Of a DNA stretch of 10,098 nucleotides, positions 1-7,432 are shown in pieces. Made by a program: the position numbers and the translations under genes. The notes under the pieces are model-generated. The model ran no database searches and was not told the DNA's origin. It worked only from the letters and a program-made list of their open reading frames with translations. Location of the stretch: the NCBI GenBank assembly GCA_028276345.1, contig JAPYWM010000034.1, positions 1 to 10,098 on the forward strand. The letters are read 5' to 3'. Each line of letters starts with the position of its first letter. The stretch's first letter is position 1. The DNA is from Sphingobacterium sp. GTDB lineage: Bacteria > Bacteroidota > Bacteroidia > SpSt-205.

Positions 1-704
1 TGGAGGAGGTATTCGGCGATGCGGAGGGAGTCGGGGATGCCTTCGGGGAGGAGCTGCCAGGGTGCTTCGGGCTGGGGCCGTTGCAGGGTCCAGGTTTTAG
101 CAGGGTCGTCAAAGTACGTGAGGCTGATCCGCTGAAGGTCTGCCGAGACGGCTTGGAAGACGAGGTTTTCCTGCCAGGTGCTCAGGTCGGGTCGGTAGTA
201 GGGGGTAAGATACCCTTCCAGGCCGGGGAGGAATACCTCATAGGGCTGATCGGCCCCCACTTTGAGCATATAAGAGGCCCGCTGGTCAGGCGTGGGGCCG
301 CCTACATAAAACTCCTCCCGCTTGCCATCGGCATAATGGATGGTTACCTCAATGCGGTGGTCCTTGATAAAGCGTAGGGTGTTTTGCAGAGCGGTGGGCG
401 CGACAGGGGCGCGAGGGGTTTGCCCAGCTAAAACTTTCATCAGGCGCCTCAACGGGTCTGCAAAGGCTTCCAGGGTGTCGTTGACCCACCAGCGCCCTTC
501 CCGCCGTACAAGATAAAGCTGTGCGTAGACCGTATCCGCGTGCTTTTCTACGAGGTCTATGCGCACGATCGCTGCCGTATCCCGCGCACTAAATCGCTTG
601 GCTTCGGCCTCGCGATAGCGCATATACTGATCTACCCAGTAGAGCCCCCCGATAGCTAACAAAGCCACCCCAACTAGCAGCAAAATACCTATACGGGCGT
701 TCAT
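1..704 (-). CDS. DUF4340-domain membrane-anchored protein (partial, C-terminus off the window)
   Basis: This gene starts with ATG at 704 and runs off the left edge; 234 codons are visible without a stop. Residues about 6-22 form one hydrophobic segment (signal anchor or uncleaved signal), followed by a soluble region probably on the periplasmic side. The segment with REGRWWVND, then FADPLRRLMKVL (about 68-92), then a Y-V-G-G-P turn near 133-137 and a VFQAVSADLQRISL stretch near 182-195, fits the DUF4340 family, whose members commonly follow gldG-like genes. Its ATG overlaps the gldG stop by 4 nt (ATGA), so it is very likely translated by coupling to gldG. No Shine-Dalgarno sequence precedes it; the upstream bases are A-rich. 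The molecular role of DUF4340 is not known; context suggests an accessory part of the GldF/GldG transporter. The family call rests on pattern and neighbourhood, not on a profile search. Confidence 0.8.
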   Translation of the reverse strand, partial: MNARIGILLLVGVALLAIGGLYWVDQYMRYREAEAKRFSARDTAAIVRIDLVEKHADTVYAQLYLVRREGRWWVNDTLEAFADPLRRLMKVLAGQTPRAPVAPTALQNTLRFIKDHRIEVTIHYADGKREEFYVGGPTPDQRASYMLKVGADQPYEVFLPGLEGYLTPYYRPDLSTWQENLVFQAVSADLQRISLTYFDDPAKTWTLQRPQPEAPWQLLPEGIPDSLRIAEYLL

Positions 705-2392
705 ACCAGGGTTTTTTGATAGCGGCGTCGCCGCCAAAAGTATAGGGAAAGCCCCAGCCCTATCATGAGGAGGAGCGGTCCGCCTAAGTTCACGACCTGA
801 ATGGCCAGGGTATAATGCCGCAGGATTTGCGGGTCAAGGCGTCGGAGTTCTACTTTTCGGCTGCGCACTTCGGTGAGGGAGATTTCACCGGCCAGGTAAT
901 CCACGCAGTTTAGGAGGAAGGTGAGGTTATCCAGGGGGAGGTAGTCAGCGGCACGGCCCTGCACCTCAGCGGGCAGCGCCACCTCCCCATCCGTAATCCA
1001 GATGACTTTGCTCGTTACGCCGGAGGCCGGCAAAAACTTCGCGCTGGGCGGATTCGGCGCAAAGGTGTCCGTCGGAATATCCCGTTCTTGGAAGATTGAC
1101 TGGAAGCGCCCTTCCGTGAGCACCGCCACAGGCCGAAAACCTTTGTTACGAAACTGTTCTGGCTGTGGAGGGTTTTTAGCGAACATGTTGACATCTATTA
1201 GGAGAGTGCCTTTGACCGATCGGCTAAGGGGCGACGAGACGGCTAAAATCGTATGCTGAAGGCCTGGCCGGGATAGGGTGTCTACACTTCCCGCATACCG
1301 CAAAAGAACCGCATCTACCCCCCGACTGATGGGATGCGGCGGGAAAATGTAAATAATCGGGTAGTAGGGCCACTTCTCAGTGCCCCAGATCGGCCCATTG
1401 TAATAGCCCCGAATCACCTCAATAAACCCGCACGACAGGTCTTGAATCAGATCATAGGCTGGCCGCCAGCCCCACCGAAAGAAAAGATCATCCAGATTTA
1501 GCTCCCGCAGCTGCGTCAGGGTGCTACTCTCGGATAGGTTGATACGTTGCTGGTCTAAGAGCCACAATATCCGCCCGCCGCGAAAGAGATACTGCTCAAT
1601 CTCATACTTTTCCCGGTCGGTGAAAGCGCTATCCGGGCCCGCTACAATCAGGACGGCGATGCCATCACCTTCTGTGCGCTGGGCCAGCGACTCGGGCAGG
1701 AAGGCCTTGGAGGAGCGGAGGGCCTGCCCTTCCCGTACTCGCACATCCATCAGCCGATAAAACTTGCTCAGCTCATTGCGGAGAATAGCCAGCTCGGCCG
1801 CGCCATACTCCCCATGCCCTTGTAGAAATGCCACGATCGGCTTCTCGCCATACGTAGCGATCTGCCGTAGCGCCGCCGCAAACTTGTGCTCTACGTCCTG
1901 CTCGGCTTCCAGCAGGTCTATCTGCCCATTGGGAAAGACGTGTCCCTTCACCAGGTCTACCCATATATCGGCAGAGCCGGATTGCACGTTCGCTACGGGA
2001 TAGATATTCTGCCGACGGGTCTCTGTCTGCGAAACGCGCACATTAATGGGGATAGGTAAGATGCCTTTTTGCTTGAAGAGCTGAAGAACCTGCGGATTTT
2101 TGGAGGGGTTGACGAAGACATAGTTGAAGGGTTTGGGGCTTTGGGCCTTCATTTCGGCCAGAGTCGTTTCTACCGCCCGCCGAAACCGCTCGATGGGATA
2201 GGGAAAATCTCCCAATAGATAGACGGTTACATAAACGCTCTGCGGAACCTGCTGTAAAAGTTTCTTCGTTCCCGGCGATAGGGTGTAACGTTTATCGGCT
2301 GTCAGGTCTATGCGGAAAAAGTACCGACTACCCAGCCATCCCACGCCTATCAGGAGGGCTATGACGGCGATGACTTCTACGGTTTTTCTCAT
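701..2392 (-). CDS. gldG: GldG-like ABC transporter auxiliary subunit
   Basis: 563 aa. An N-terminal membrane anchor (about residues 6-24) is followed by FFRIDLTADKRYTLS (25-39), a signature of GldG and related ABC-transporter auxiliary proteins. A large extracytoplasmic domain then contains the GHGE turn (192-195) and a segment running from VLIVAGP to ILWLLD (247-280). A single C-terminal TM helix (about 532-553) ends in an Arg-rich cytoplasmic tail (RRRRYQ). Length and topology match the family. In gliding Bacteroidota, GldG with GldF and the ATPase GldA forms an ABC transporter needed for gliding motility, but related modules occur in non-gliding bacteria, so gliding cannot be inferred from this gene alone. 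Its ATG overlaps the gldF stop by 4 nt and its stop overlaps the DUF4340 start by 4 nt. No Shine-Dalgarno sequence is visible. The family call is strong; the transported substrate is unknown. Confidence 0.9.
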   Translation of the reverse strand: MRKTVEVIAVIALLIGVGWLGSRYFFRIDLTADKRYTLSPGTKKLLQQVPQSVYVTVYLLGDFPYPIERFRRAVETTLAEMKAQSPKPFNYVFVNPSKNPQVLQLFKQKGILPIPINVRVSQTETRRQNIYPVANVQSGSADIWVDLVKGHVFPNGQIDLLEAEQDVEHKFAAALRQIATYGEKPIVAFLQGHGEYGAAELAILRNELSKFYRLMDVRVREGQALRSSKAFLPESLAQRTEGDGIAVLIVAGPDSAFTDREKYEIEQYLFRGGRILWLLDQQRINLSESSTLTQLRELNLDDLFFRWGWRPAYDLIQDLSCGFIEVIRGYYNGPIWGTEKWPYYPIIYIFPPHPISRGVDAVLLRYAGSVDTLSRPGLQHTILAVSSPLSRSVKGTLLIDVNMFAKNPPQPEQFRNKGFRPVAVLTEGRFQSIFQERDIPTDTFAPNPPSAKFLPASGVTSKVIWITDGEVALPAEVQGRAADYLPLDNLTFLLNCVDYLAGEISLTEVRSRKVELRRLDPQILRHYTLAIQVVNLGGPLLLMIGLGLSLYFWRRRRYQKTLV

Positions 2393-3132
2393 GGGTGCCG
2401 ACGGGAAAGGGATTGGTATGCCAGGTAAAGCCCACCTGTAACTACCAGAAGCAGGTACAGAATGTCTCGCGAGTCCACCACGCCTCGGCTCAGGCTGCGG
2501 TAATGTTCCATGAGGCTCATCTGGGCAAAGAAATCTTGGAGGGGTTTGCCAATAGGGAGGTCAGACGCAAACTCAAACCCGACGAGCCACAAAAATCCCA
2601 CGAAGACGCCTAAGAGAAAGGCGATGATGGTATGGCTGGTGAGGGTGGCCATCCACAGGCCCAGCGCAGCCAGCACCAGCGCCATGCCGGCCAGACCAAT
2701 ATAGGCCCCTTGAATCGCCCCGTGGTCAATATGCCACCGAGGCTGCGCAAGCCACCCTAAACTGACATAAAACACCAGCGTGGGCACCAGCGCTAATAGG
2801 ATCACTACCCCCACCGCCAGGTACTTCCCTAAGATGATAGCCCACCGGCTGATGGGCACCGTCGCTAAAAGCTCATACGTGCCCGACCGAAACTCTTCCG
2901 GGAAGGTTCGCATCGTGAGCGCTGGTACCAAAAACAGCATAAACCACGGTGCCACAGCAAAGAAGTTATCCATTTCTGCGGCGCCCGTTTGAATCGCGCT
3001 GCCACTAAATACCCATAAAAACAGCCCCGTTCCCACGAGAAAGATCCCCCACACCAGGTAGGCGATCAGGTTATAAAGGAGCGTAGAGAGTTCTTTGCGG
3101 AGGATAGCCCACACGCGGGCAAAGTTAGTCAA
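2389..3132 (-). CDS. gldF: GldF-like ABC-2 type permease
   Basis: 247 aa integral membrane protein with about six TM segments (near 22-42, 57-77, 101-123, 141-162, 169-188, 224-242). Family hallmarks are the N-terminal amphipathic stretch ILRKELSTLLYNLIAYLV (10-27), the cytoplasmic motif from MRTFPEEF through SGTYELLATVPIS (74-95) and HYRSLSRGVVDSRDILY (210-226) before the last helix. These are typical of GldF and related ABC-2 permeases that pair with GldG. The start is TTG at 3132, overlapping the TGA stop of the upstream exporter gene (TTGA). A GTG at codon 7 is the only close alternative and would leave a 15-nt gap. A weak purine run (AAGAAG) lies upstream of the TTG. GldF would form the membrane channel with GldG; the ATPase partner is not encoded here. 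Confidence 0.91.
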   Translation of the reverse strand: MTNFARVWAILRKELSTLLYNLIAYLVWGIFLVGTGLFLWVFSGSAIQTGAAEMDNFFAVAPWFMLFLVPALTMRTFPEEFRSGTYELLATVPISRWAIILGKYLAVGVVILLALVPTLVFYVSLGWLAQPRWHIDHGAIQGAYIGLAGMALVLAALGLWMATLTSHTIIAFLLGVFVGFLWLVGFEFASDLPIGKPLQDFFAQMSLMEHYRSLSRGVVDSRDILYLLLVVTGGLYLAYQSLSRRHP

Positions 3133-4559
3133 GCGGGGATTTCTTCTTCGATATAGTGGCGGCGCAGGCGGCTATCTGGGAGGAGGGCGATGCTGAGGAC
3201 GAGGGCTATGGCGGGGAGGGCCATGCCCATAAAGGCCACTTGGAGGGCGGGGCGCACATCGCCGGCGGGGGAGAGGTTGTAGCTGTAGAGGGCGTTGAGG
3301 GCGGCCAGGCCCCAGGAGGCCCCCATCTGCCGGGCAAAAAGCAGGGCACTACTGACGCTTCCCACCCGGGCTATGGGGACGTCATTCTGGGCGATGACGC
3401 CTAAAAGCGCCTGCATAGGCCCCGTAGCCAAACCTGTAAGGGTTAGCGCGACCGTCAGCACGCCCCCGGACAGGGCCGCAGGCAAAAACGCTGCCGTCAT
3501 GCCCAGCATAAGCCCTAAGCCTATACTCCCCCAAAGAAGGATAGGCTTGTGCCGGCCGTGGCGGCTCACCCAGGCGCCTACCCAGGCCGTACTGGCCACA
3601 CTTACCGCCGTGAGGATCAGGAGGTACCGGCCACTCACAGCGGGCGTTTGTCCAAGCACCTTTTGGAGGTACAGGGGCAGAAACGTGATGACCCCAAAAA
3701 AGACCGGCCCAAACCAAAAGACCGATAAGAGGGCATACCGAACCGAAGGGAGCCGCAGATAGCTCAGGTCGAAGAGGGGGGACGGCGCGGCCCTTTCTAT
3801 GCGGAGCCATAGGAGGAAAAGAACCAGACCCAAGAGAAGCAGGCCTATCCCGGCGGTGGGCGGTAGGAGCTTTTGCGCGCCGAAAGTAGAAAGGCCTATG
3901 AGCCAGCTTCCTGTCCAGAGCATGAGGAGGAGACTTCCAGCCCAGTCGAAGGCCTCCTTAGCGGCGGGGGGCAGCGCCGGTAGCGTGTATGCGAGTAGAA
4001 TAAGGCCGATAAGTCCTAAGGGCAGGTTGATCCAGAATGTCCAGCGCCAGCCGAGGGTTTGGGTCAGGAGGCCGCCCAGCGGCGGGCCTAAGGCCGCCGC
4101 CAGCCCGAAAACGGCCCCTACCAGCCCGGCCCAGCGGCTCCTTTCTCTCGGCGGGAAAAGCCAGGCCAGCGTCGCAAACGCCGCTGCAAACAGCCCGCCC
4201 CCGCCGATGCCCTGTACGGCCCGTCCTGCCATCAGCCACCAGAAAGCGCCCGACAAACCCTGCGCTTCTCCACCACCGCCCGGCGTCAGCCCACACCAGA
4301 CCGAACCTATCACATACAGCCCAAACGCCCCCACTACCACCGGCTTGCGGGGTAGTATCTCCACTAACCGCCCCACCACCACCGTCGCTATCGTGCTGAA
4401 AAAAAGATAGCTCACCTTTATCCAGGCGTACCAGGCCTCACCGCCTATTTCGGCTACGATGCGCGGCAGCGCCACACTCACCATGGTCTGGTCCAAAACC
4501 GCCAAAAAAGGCCCCACTAGCACCCCCGTTACGATAAGCCCAGTTAGACGTCTACGCAT
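3129..4559 (-). CDS. DHA2-family (14-TM) MFS drug/H+ antiporter, copy 1
   Basis: 476 aa, highly hydrophobic, consistent with 14 TM helices. Motifs seen in order: TM1 motif D1 with LDQT then VALP (22-32), including Asp23, thought to be important for proton coupling in this family; motif A variant GRLVEILPRK (63-72); motif B region R113 to G121 (RAVQGIGGG); motif C G-x-x-x-x-x-x-GPPLGG (152-163) followed by WRWTFWINLPLG, typical of antiporters. It probably exports small molecules (drugs, dyes, metabolites) across the inner membrane with the proton gradient; the substrate cannot be read from sequence. It is the downstream member of a tandem paralogous pair, 74 bp after the first copy, and its stop overlaps the gldF start, so it heads the gldF-gldG-DUF4340 operon or is read through from copy 2. 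A TAAGTTTA sequence on the minus strand, close to TAnnTTTG, lies 16 nt ahead of the ATG but lacks a well-placed -33 TTG. Confidence 0.92.
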   Translation of the reverse strand: MRRRLTGLIVTGVLVGPFLAVLDQTMVSVALPRIVAEIGGEAWYAWIKVSYLFFSTIATVVVGRLVEILPRKPVVVGAFGLYVIGSVWCGLTPGGGGEAQGLSGAFWWLMAGRAVQGIGGGGLFAAAFATLAWLFPPRERSRWAGLVGAVFGLAAALGPPLGGLLTQTLGWRWTFWINLPLGLIGLILLAYTLPALPPAAKEAFDWAGSLLLMLWTGSWLIGLSTFGAQKLLPPTAGIGLLLLGLVLFLLWLRIERAAPSPLFDLSYLRLPSVRYALLSVFWFGPVFFGVITFLPLYLQKVLGQTPAVSGRYLLILTAVSVASTAWVGAWVSRHGRHKPILLWGSIGLGLMLGMTAAFLPAALSGGVLTVALTLTGLATGPMQALLGVIAQNDVPIARVGSVSSALLFARQMGASWGLAALNALYSYNLSPAGDVRPALQVAFMGMALPAIALVLSIALLPDSRLRRHYIEEEIPA

Positions 4560-5671
4560 ACCGGTCTTTGGCTAAACTTACACATATGACGTAGGCTATG
4601 GGTTTTCTTGCAGGGTGGCGCATAGGCATCTTCTTAGGCGGGGGTTTCTTCTTCGAGGCGTTTTTGGCGGAGGGGTACGTTGGGCAGGAGGAGGGTCATA
4701 ATGATGAGGCCGGCTGAGAGCACAGCCATGCCAGTGAAGGCCCAGCGAAGCCCTTCGGGGAGGCTTCCGCTGCCCTGCGTCAGGCCGTAGCTGTACAGGC
4801 CATTGAGTAGTGCCAGTCCCCCTGAGGAGCCTATCTGCCGGGCTAAAAGCACCGCGCTGGTGATGCTCCCGACCCGAGCGGCTGGAACGTCGTTTTGCGC
4901 TACGACGCTTAAGAGCGCCTGAAGCGGCGCCAGCGCCAACCCCCCTATCGCTAAAAGGACTACGAGCACCCCCGCTGCCAGCTGTACCGGCAAGTACACA
5001 GCGGCTATTAGAAAGACCCCCCCCAGGAGGCTGCTCGCCGTTAGCAGCAGGGGCTTATATCGGCCGTGGCGGCTCACCCAGGCGCCCACGGCTCCCGTTG
5101 CCACCACACTCACTATCGTCAGCACCAGGAGATACAGCCCACTCTGCGAAGGACTCTGCCCCAAAACGCCCTGCAGATACAGCGGGAGAAAGGTTACGCC
5201 CCCAAGGAATGCCGGCCCGAAGAAAAAACTCGCCAAAGCCGCATACCGAAACGTCCGAATCCGCACATAACTCAGATCAAAGAGCGGGGAAGTCGCTCGC
5301 CTTTCTACCCGCACCCAGAGTAGGAGGAGAACCACACTCAGTATTAGGAGGATAGCCCCCGCCGGCTCACGCACAAGGCTGCGCGGGCTGAAGGCCGAAA
5401 TGCCTACCACCCACGCCACGACCCACCCAGCTAAAAGCAGCGCTCCCCACCAGTCGAAGCGCCCCTTTCCTAAGACAGGGAGGTTTGGCATAAACCGCCC
5501 AATCAAGAGAATGGCGATAACGCCTAAGGGGAGGTTTATCCAGAAGACCCAGCGCCAGCCGAGGGTTTCAGTCAGGAGGCCGCCGAGGGGTGGGCCTATG
5601 GCCGCCGATAGTCCGAAAACCGCCCCAATCAGCCCGGCCCAGCGGCTCCTTTCTCTCGGCGGGAAAAGCCA
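3553..5671. repeat. Patches of identical sequence shared by the two MFS genes
   Basis: Exact nucleotide matches occur at 4122-4163 and 5630-5671 (42 bp), 3553-3578 and 5061-5086 (26 bp), and 4041-4060 and 5549-5568 (20 bp). All three pairs have the same offset of 1508 bp, so the genes are collinear without net indels across this stretch. The blocks encode the FPPRERSRW loop, the WVSRHGR loop and the LGWRW segment. Outside these blocks the genes differ at many sites. This is a gene-level tandem duplication rather than a mobile repeat. Confidence 0.85.
4560..4633 (-). other. Short spacer between the two exporter genes
   Basis: 74 bp separate the stop of copy 2 from the ATG of copy 1. No convincing terminator hairpin is seen, so transcription may continue from copy 2 into copy 1 and the gld genes. 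A minus-strand TAAGTTTA near the copy 1 start differs from the Bacteroidota -7 element TAnnTTTG at one position and could be a weak internal promoter, but no TTG at the expected -33 spacing supports it. Confidence 0.35.
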
Positions 5672-6055
5672 CGCCAACGTCGTAAAGGCCAGCGTGAAGA
5701 GCGCACCGCCACCCGCCCCCTGCACGCCCCTTGCCACCACCAGCCACCAGAAGTACCCCCTTCCCTCAGGCGTCAGCCCACACAGCACCGAGCCCCCCAC
5801 AAATAGCGCCAAAGCGCCCATGAGCACCTGCTTACGGGCATAGAGCTCCGTCAGCCGCCCAAAAATCGGCGCCGCTATCGTACTAAAAAGCAGATAACTC
5901 ACCGTCACCCACGCATACCAGGCTCGCCCCTCCAGCTCCGTCGTAATCTCGGGAAGCGCTGTCGCCACCACCGTCTGGTCCAACGCCGCCAGGAATAACC
6001 CCAGAAAAACCCCTCCCAGGGTATAACGCACTTGCGCCGGCGTAAGCGTTTGCAC
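4634..6055 (-). CDS. DHA2-family (14-TM) MFS drug/H+ antiporter, copy 2
   Basis: A paralogue of the next gene downstream. Motif D1 (LDQTVVATALP), motif A (GRLTELYARK), motif B (RGVQGAGGG) and motif C (GPPLGG then WRWVFWINLPLG) are all present, and both proteins end in an EEE-x-PA tail. Predicted function is proton-coupled export of an unknown small molecule from the inner membrane. The start is uncertain. The frame is open back to a TTG at 6118 (494 aa), but that extension (MTASPTPLNKTL...) is polar, lacks a ribosome binding site and has no counterpart in copy 1. I chose the GTG at 6055 (473 aa, beginning MQTLTPAQVRYTL) because it gives almost the same length and N-terminus as copy 1 and lies just after a TAnnTTTG promoter-like element. 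A GTG at 6073 is also possible. Function call is strong; start is moderate. Confidence 0.9.
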   Translation of the reverse strand: MQTLTPAQVRYTLGGVFLGLFLAALDQTVVATALPEITTELEGRAWYAWVTVSYLLFSTIAAPIFGRLTELYARKQVLMGALALFVGGSVLCGLTPEGRGYFWWLVVARGVQGAGGGALFTLAFTTLAWLFPPRERSRWAGLIGAVFGLSAAIGPPLGGLLTETLGWRWVFWINLPLGVIAILLIGRFMPNLPVLGKGRFDWWGALLLAGWVVAWVVGISAFSPRSLVREPAGAILLILSVVLLLLWVRVERRATSPLFDLSYVRIRTFRYAALASFFFGPAFLGGVTFLPLYLQGVLGQSPSQSGLYLLVLTIVSVVATGAVGAWVSRHGRYKPLLLTASSLLGGVFLIAAVYLPVQLAAGVLVVLLAIGGLALAPLQALLSVVAQNDVPAARVGSITSAVLLARQIGSSGGLALLNGLYSYGLTQGSGSLPEGLRWAFTGMAVLSAGLIIMTLLLPNVPLRQKRLEEETPA

Positions 6056-6062
6056 GAGGAGA

Positions 6063-6097
6063 CAAACATACACACCGGAGGACAAAGTTTTGTTCAA
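6063..6097 (-). promoter_or_regulatory. Candidate Bacteroidota-type promoter for exporter copy 2
   Basis: On the minus strand, TATGTTTG (6070-6063) matches the Bacteroidota -7 consensus TAnnTTTG at all fixed positions. A TTG at 6097-6095 lies 24 nt upstream, somewhat farther than the usual 19-21. If this is the -7 element, transcription would start only a few bases before, or at, the GTG start at 6055, giving a leaderless or nearly leaderless message. This also argues against the TTG start at 6118. Confidence 0.4.
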
Positions 6098-6277
6098 GGG
6101 GGTAGGGGAGGCGGTCAAGGGCGCGTGGTTTGCCCTACTTCACGGCCTATCCGGGGCCGTATTTTGCAGAGTCAATGCGGCTTTTCGTCGGATGCCTATG
6201 CGCTGCGCCAATACGCCTGCGTGTGAGAGGAAAAGTTGTCAGGAATACAGACCGCGACTGCGGCTCGCTTTGAGTCG

Positions 6278-6289
6278 ACTTACGTAAGT
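6278..6289. promoter_or_regulatory. Perfect 12-bp palindrome, possible operator
   Basis: ACTTACGTAAGT is a perfect palindrome and overlaps a second 8-bp palindrome, AGTCGACT (6273-6280). It lies about 225 bp upstream of the exporter start preferred here, in the only sizeable non-coding stretch of the window. A dimeric regulator could bind it, but no regulator gene is nearby and the distance to the proposed promoter is long. About two or three 12-bp palindromes are expected by chance in 10 kb, so the evidence is weak. Confidence 0.25.
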
Positions 6290-6314
6290 GCCTGCGGTTC
6301 TGGGGTTTGGACAA

Positions 6315-6330
6315 GGGCTAAAATCAGCCC
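6315..6330 (-). terminator. Weak hairpin after the M28 peptidase gene
   Basis: Read on the minus strand, GGGCT-gatttt-AGCCC forms a 5-bp stem with a 6-nt loop about 30 bp after the peptidase stop. Only TTGT follows, not a proper U-tract, so it could be an imperfect terminator or an mRNA 3'-end stabiliser. The stem is short and this could be chance. Confidence 0.25.
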
Positions 6331-6359
6331 ACAGCGTGCCGTCGGAATAAGGGTGGTCC

Positions 6360-7427
6360 TCACATATTGGCCAGGGTCCACGCGAGGGCGGCCAGGAGCA
6401 TGGCCGATCGCCGGAGCCGTGCCGGCTCTATCTTCTCAATGTCATCCGTCGTCTGGTGATAATCCCCATGCAGCCCCCCAAAGTAAAACACTGCTGGCAC
6501 CCCCTTCTGTGCAAAAGCATAATGGTCGCTCCGGTAGAAAAGCCTTTCCGGATGGCTCTTATCGTCATATCGGTAGTCAAACTGCCAGCCGCAGCAAGCC
6601 GCATTGACCGCCTCGTGAATCTCTTTCAGGCGAGGGGTAGTGTAGCCTGGCCCAATCGCATAAAGGTAGTTTTCGCCGGGCTGGTGGAGGGTGTCCGCTC
6701 GCCCCAGCATATCTACATTCAGCACTGCCACGATGGAGTCCAGCGGTACCAGGCTATCCCGCACAAACCGAAATGCCCCAACCAGCCCTTTCTCCTCCGC
6801 CCCCGTGTGGAAGAAAATGATGCTGCGCTTAGGTGGTGGCAAAAGGCTCAGCAGCCTCGCCGCTTCTAAGAGGACGGCCGTCCCGGAGCCGTTGTCATCT
6901 GCCCCGTTATATACTTCTCCCCGGCTATTCACGCCTAAATGGTCATAGTGTGCCGATAGAATGACATATTGTCCGGGCTGGACTGTCCCCGGCCGGTAGG
7001 CGAGAACATTCCACGCTATGAGCGTATCGTAGAGCGATTGGGATGTCTGAACAGGCTTTTTCTTGGAAGACTTTTTAGGATTGTCGGGGTTTTCTGTCGT
7101 GGGGCGTATGCGTCGCAGCGGAAAGGTATGTATATAGCTATTTTTGAGAAAAGGTGGATTTCCCCAGCGCTGGTGGTGCGCTATGAGGTAAGTAGCCGCC
7201 ACCTTCTCAAAAGGCGAGCCCGCCTCGCGCCCCTGCACTGCATCACTTGCCAGAAAAGACAGGTGGCTCATCAGCTCCCGTTCGGATGCCAGCTCCGCTA
7301 TCCGCCGGATCGTGGCTGTGTCCAGGATATAGCCGTCTTTTGCTATCTGGTCCAGCAGGAGGAGTCTACTTTCCTTCTGGGCCTGTACAAGCGTGAAAGG
7401 CACCAGGATAAGCAGGATATGTCGCAT
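6360..7427 (-). CDS. Secreted M28-family zinc peptidase (aminopeptidase type)
   Basis: 355 aa. The N-terminus (MRHILLILVPFTLVQA, then QK) is a short Sec signal peptide, with likely cleavage after VQA at residue 16. The M28 di-zinc site is complete: His160 in SAHYDHLG, bridging Asp177 in GADDNGSG, catalytic Glu211 and ligand Glu212 in TGAEEKG, Asp239 in NVDMLGR, and His324 in GDYHQTTDD near the C-terminus. The enzyme is therefore expected to be an active metallo-aminopeptidase (or a glutaminyl-cyclase-like relative) in the periplasm or outside the cell, probably feeding on peptides. A Lys-rich, Pro/Asn-rich loop (about 109-130) interrupts the N-terminal part of the domain. The start lies 5 bp after the rpiB stop, so the two genes are probably co-transcribed. 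The exact substrate preference cannot be inferred. Confidence 0.93.
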   Translation of the reverse strand: MRHILLILVPFTLVQAQKESRLLLLDQIAKDGYILDTATIRRIAELASERELMSHLSFLASDAVQGREAGSPFEKVAATYLIAHHQRWGNPPFLKNSYIHTFPLRRIRPTTENPDNPKKSSKKKPVQTSQSLYDTLIAWNVLAYRPGTVQPGQYVILSAHYDHLGVNSRGEVYNGADDNGSGTAVLLEAARLLSLLPPPKRSIIFFHTGAEEKGLVGAFRFVRDSLVPLDSIVAVLNVDMLGRADTLHQPGENYLYAIGPGYTTPRLKEIHEAVNAACCGWQFDYRYDDKSHPERLFYRSDHYAFAQKGVPAVFYFGGLHGDYHQTTDDIEKIEPARLRRSAMLLAALAWTLANM

Positions 7428-7432
7428 AGGTT

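Larger units (their letters stand above)
6056..6359. other. Non-coding region between peptidase and exporter genes
   Basis: About 300 bp (240 if the exporter starts at 6118) with no credible gene on either strand; the short open frames here have no recognisable protein features and overlap the coding flanks. It holds a small hairpin near the end of the peptidase gene, a 12-bp perfect palindrome (6278-6289), a short CCGC-gact-GCGG stem (6252-6263), and the candidate promoter close to the exporter. No tRNA, riboswitch or known RNA family was recognised. Confidence 0.6.

Noticed and set aside
81..377. A 98-codon plus-strand open frame near the left edge
   Set aside because: It is antisense to the DUF4340 gene, whose minus-strand frame is open from 704 to the edge and has a membrane anchor and family-like motifs.
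3799..4410. A 203-codon plus-strand open frame across the first exporter gene
   Set aside because: The Pro/Arg/Ser-rich product is typical of the antisense of a hydrophobic GC-rich membrane protein gene; the minus-strand MFS frame is clearly the real one.
4618..6203. A 13-bp inverted match, GCGCATAGGCATC at 4618-4630 and its complement at 6191-6203, flanking exporter copy 2
   Set aside because: One such 13-bp match is expected by chance in a window this size, and there is no longer repeat, target duplication or transposase to suggest a mobile unit.
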